NCBI GenBank assembly: GCA_001800005.1
Contig: MGUL01000078.1
Span: 966-6,394, forward strand
Length of the DNA stretch: 5,429 nt
Source of the DNA: Elusimicrobia bacterium RBG_16_66_12
GTDB lineage: Bacteria > Elusimicrobiota > Elusimicrobia > UBA1565 > UBA9628
Reading direction: 5' to 3'
A model generated the notes under the pieces. That model did not search any database and had not been told where the DNA came from. It saw only the letters and a program-made list of their open reading frames with translations. Position numbers and translations under genes: made by a program. This document shows, piece after piece, positions 5,349-5,429 of the stretch (position 1 is the first letter of the stretch; every line of letters starts with the position of its first letter).

Positions 5349-5429
5349 TCACTTCTCCAGCCTCAGGATCGCCATGAACGCTTCTTGGGGGATGTCCACG
5401 TTGCCCACTCGCTTCATGCGCCTCTTGCC
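5349..5429 (-). CDS. lepA: Elongation factor 4 (LepA), C-terminal fragment
   Basis: The minus strand entering from the right edge encodes 26 residues, GKRRMKRVGNVDIPQEAFMA then ILRLEK, and a TGA at 5349-5351. The block GKxRMKxxGxVxIPQEAFxAxL is the signature end of the LepA/EF-4 C-terminal domain, a ribosome-binding translational GTPase thought to act in back-translocation or in initiation and ribosome assembly. Only the last few percent of the roughly 600-aa protein is in the window. The reading frame is intact and the length after the signature is normal. It converges on the small membrane-anchored protein gene with an 11-bp gap, and no hairpin-plus-T-run terminator is visible between them. 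Confidence 0.93.
   Translation of the reverse strand, partial: GKRRMKRVGNVDIPQEAFMAILRLEK

Noticed and set aside
5344..5349. AGCGCT palindrome at the convergent gene junction as a terminator
   Set aside because: Only 6 bp, no extendable stem and no T-run on either strand.

Overview
The window looks like chromosomal DNA from a GC-rich (roughly 60-68% by eye) bacterium, most likely a Chloroflexota member. The main reason is two paralogous DUF2298 / 'Chlor_Arch_YYY' polytopic membrane proteins, a family known chiefly from Chloroflexi and Archaea. The bacterial lepA tail, the sigma70-like promoters and a good Shine-Dalgarno site exclude an archaeon. No mobile element, CRISPR array, tRNA or rRNA was seen.

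Left part (1-4070, minus strand, read right to left). A complete 818-aa DUF2298 protein (4050 to 1594) is followed by a 246-aa SAM-dependent methyltransferase (1526 to 786), then by the first 237 residues of a second DUF2298 protein (712, running off the left edge). The two DUF2298 proteins align without gaps for about 230 residues after a 17-residue N-terminal difference. They also share an almost identical 29-bp element over their start codons, carrying an extended -10 box so close to the ATG that the mRNAs may be nearly leaderless. A short stretch between the methyltransferase and the second copy (743-769) reads like the last codons of a third DUF2298 gene, suggesting a remodelled tandem array. 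DUF2298 function is unproven. Its GT-C-like membrane layout and the adjacent methyltransferase, of a type often found with polyprenol-linked glycosyltransferases, suggest cell-envelope glycan or lipid-linked sugar work.

Middle (4051-4315). A 265-bp divergent intergenic region holds the minus-strand DUF2298 promoter element, three phased GTGGT boxes, and a near-consensus sigma70 promoter on the plus strand (TTGACA, 18-nt spacer, TATGAT) followed by AGGAGG.

Right part (4316-5429). A plus-strand two-gene operon encodes a 253-aa winged-helix-like protein (resembling DUF5343) and, coupled by an ATGA overlap, an 87-aa protein with a coiled coil and a C-terminal membrane anchor. Only 11 bp after it, on the minus strand and convergent, lies the 3' end of lepA (elongation factor 4), which enters from the right edge.
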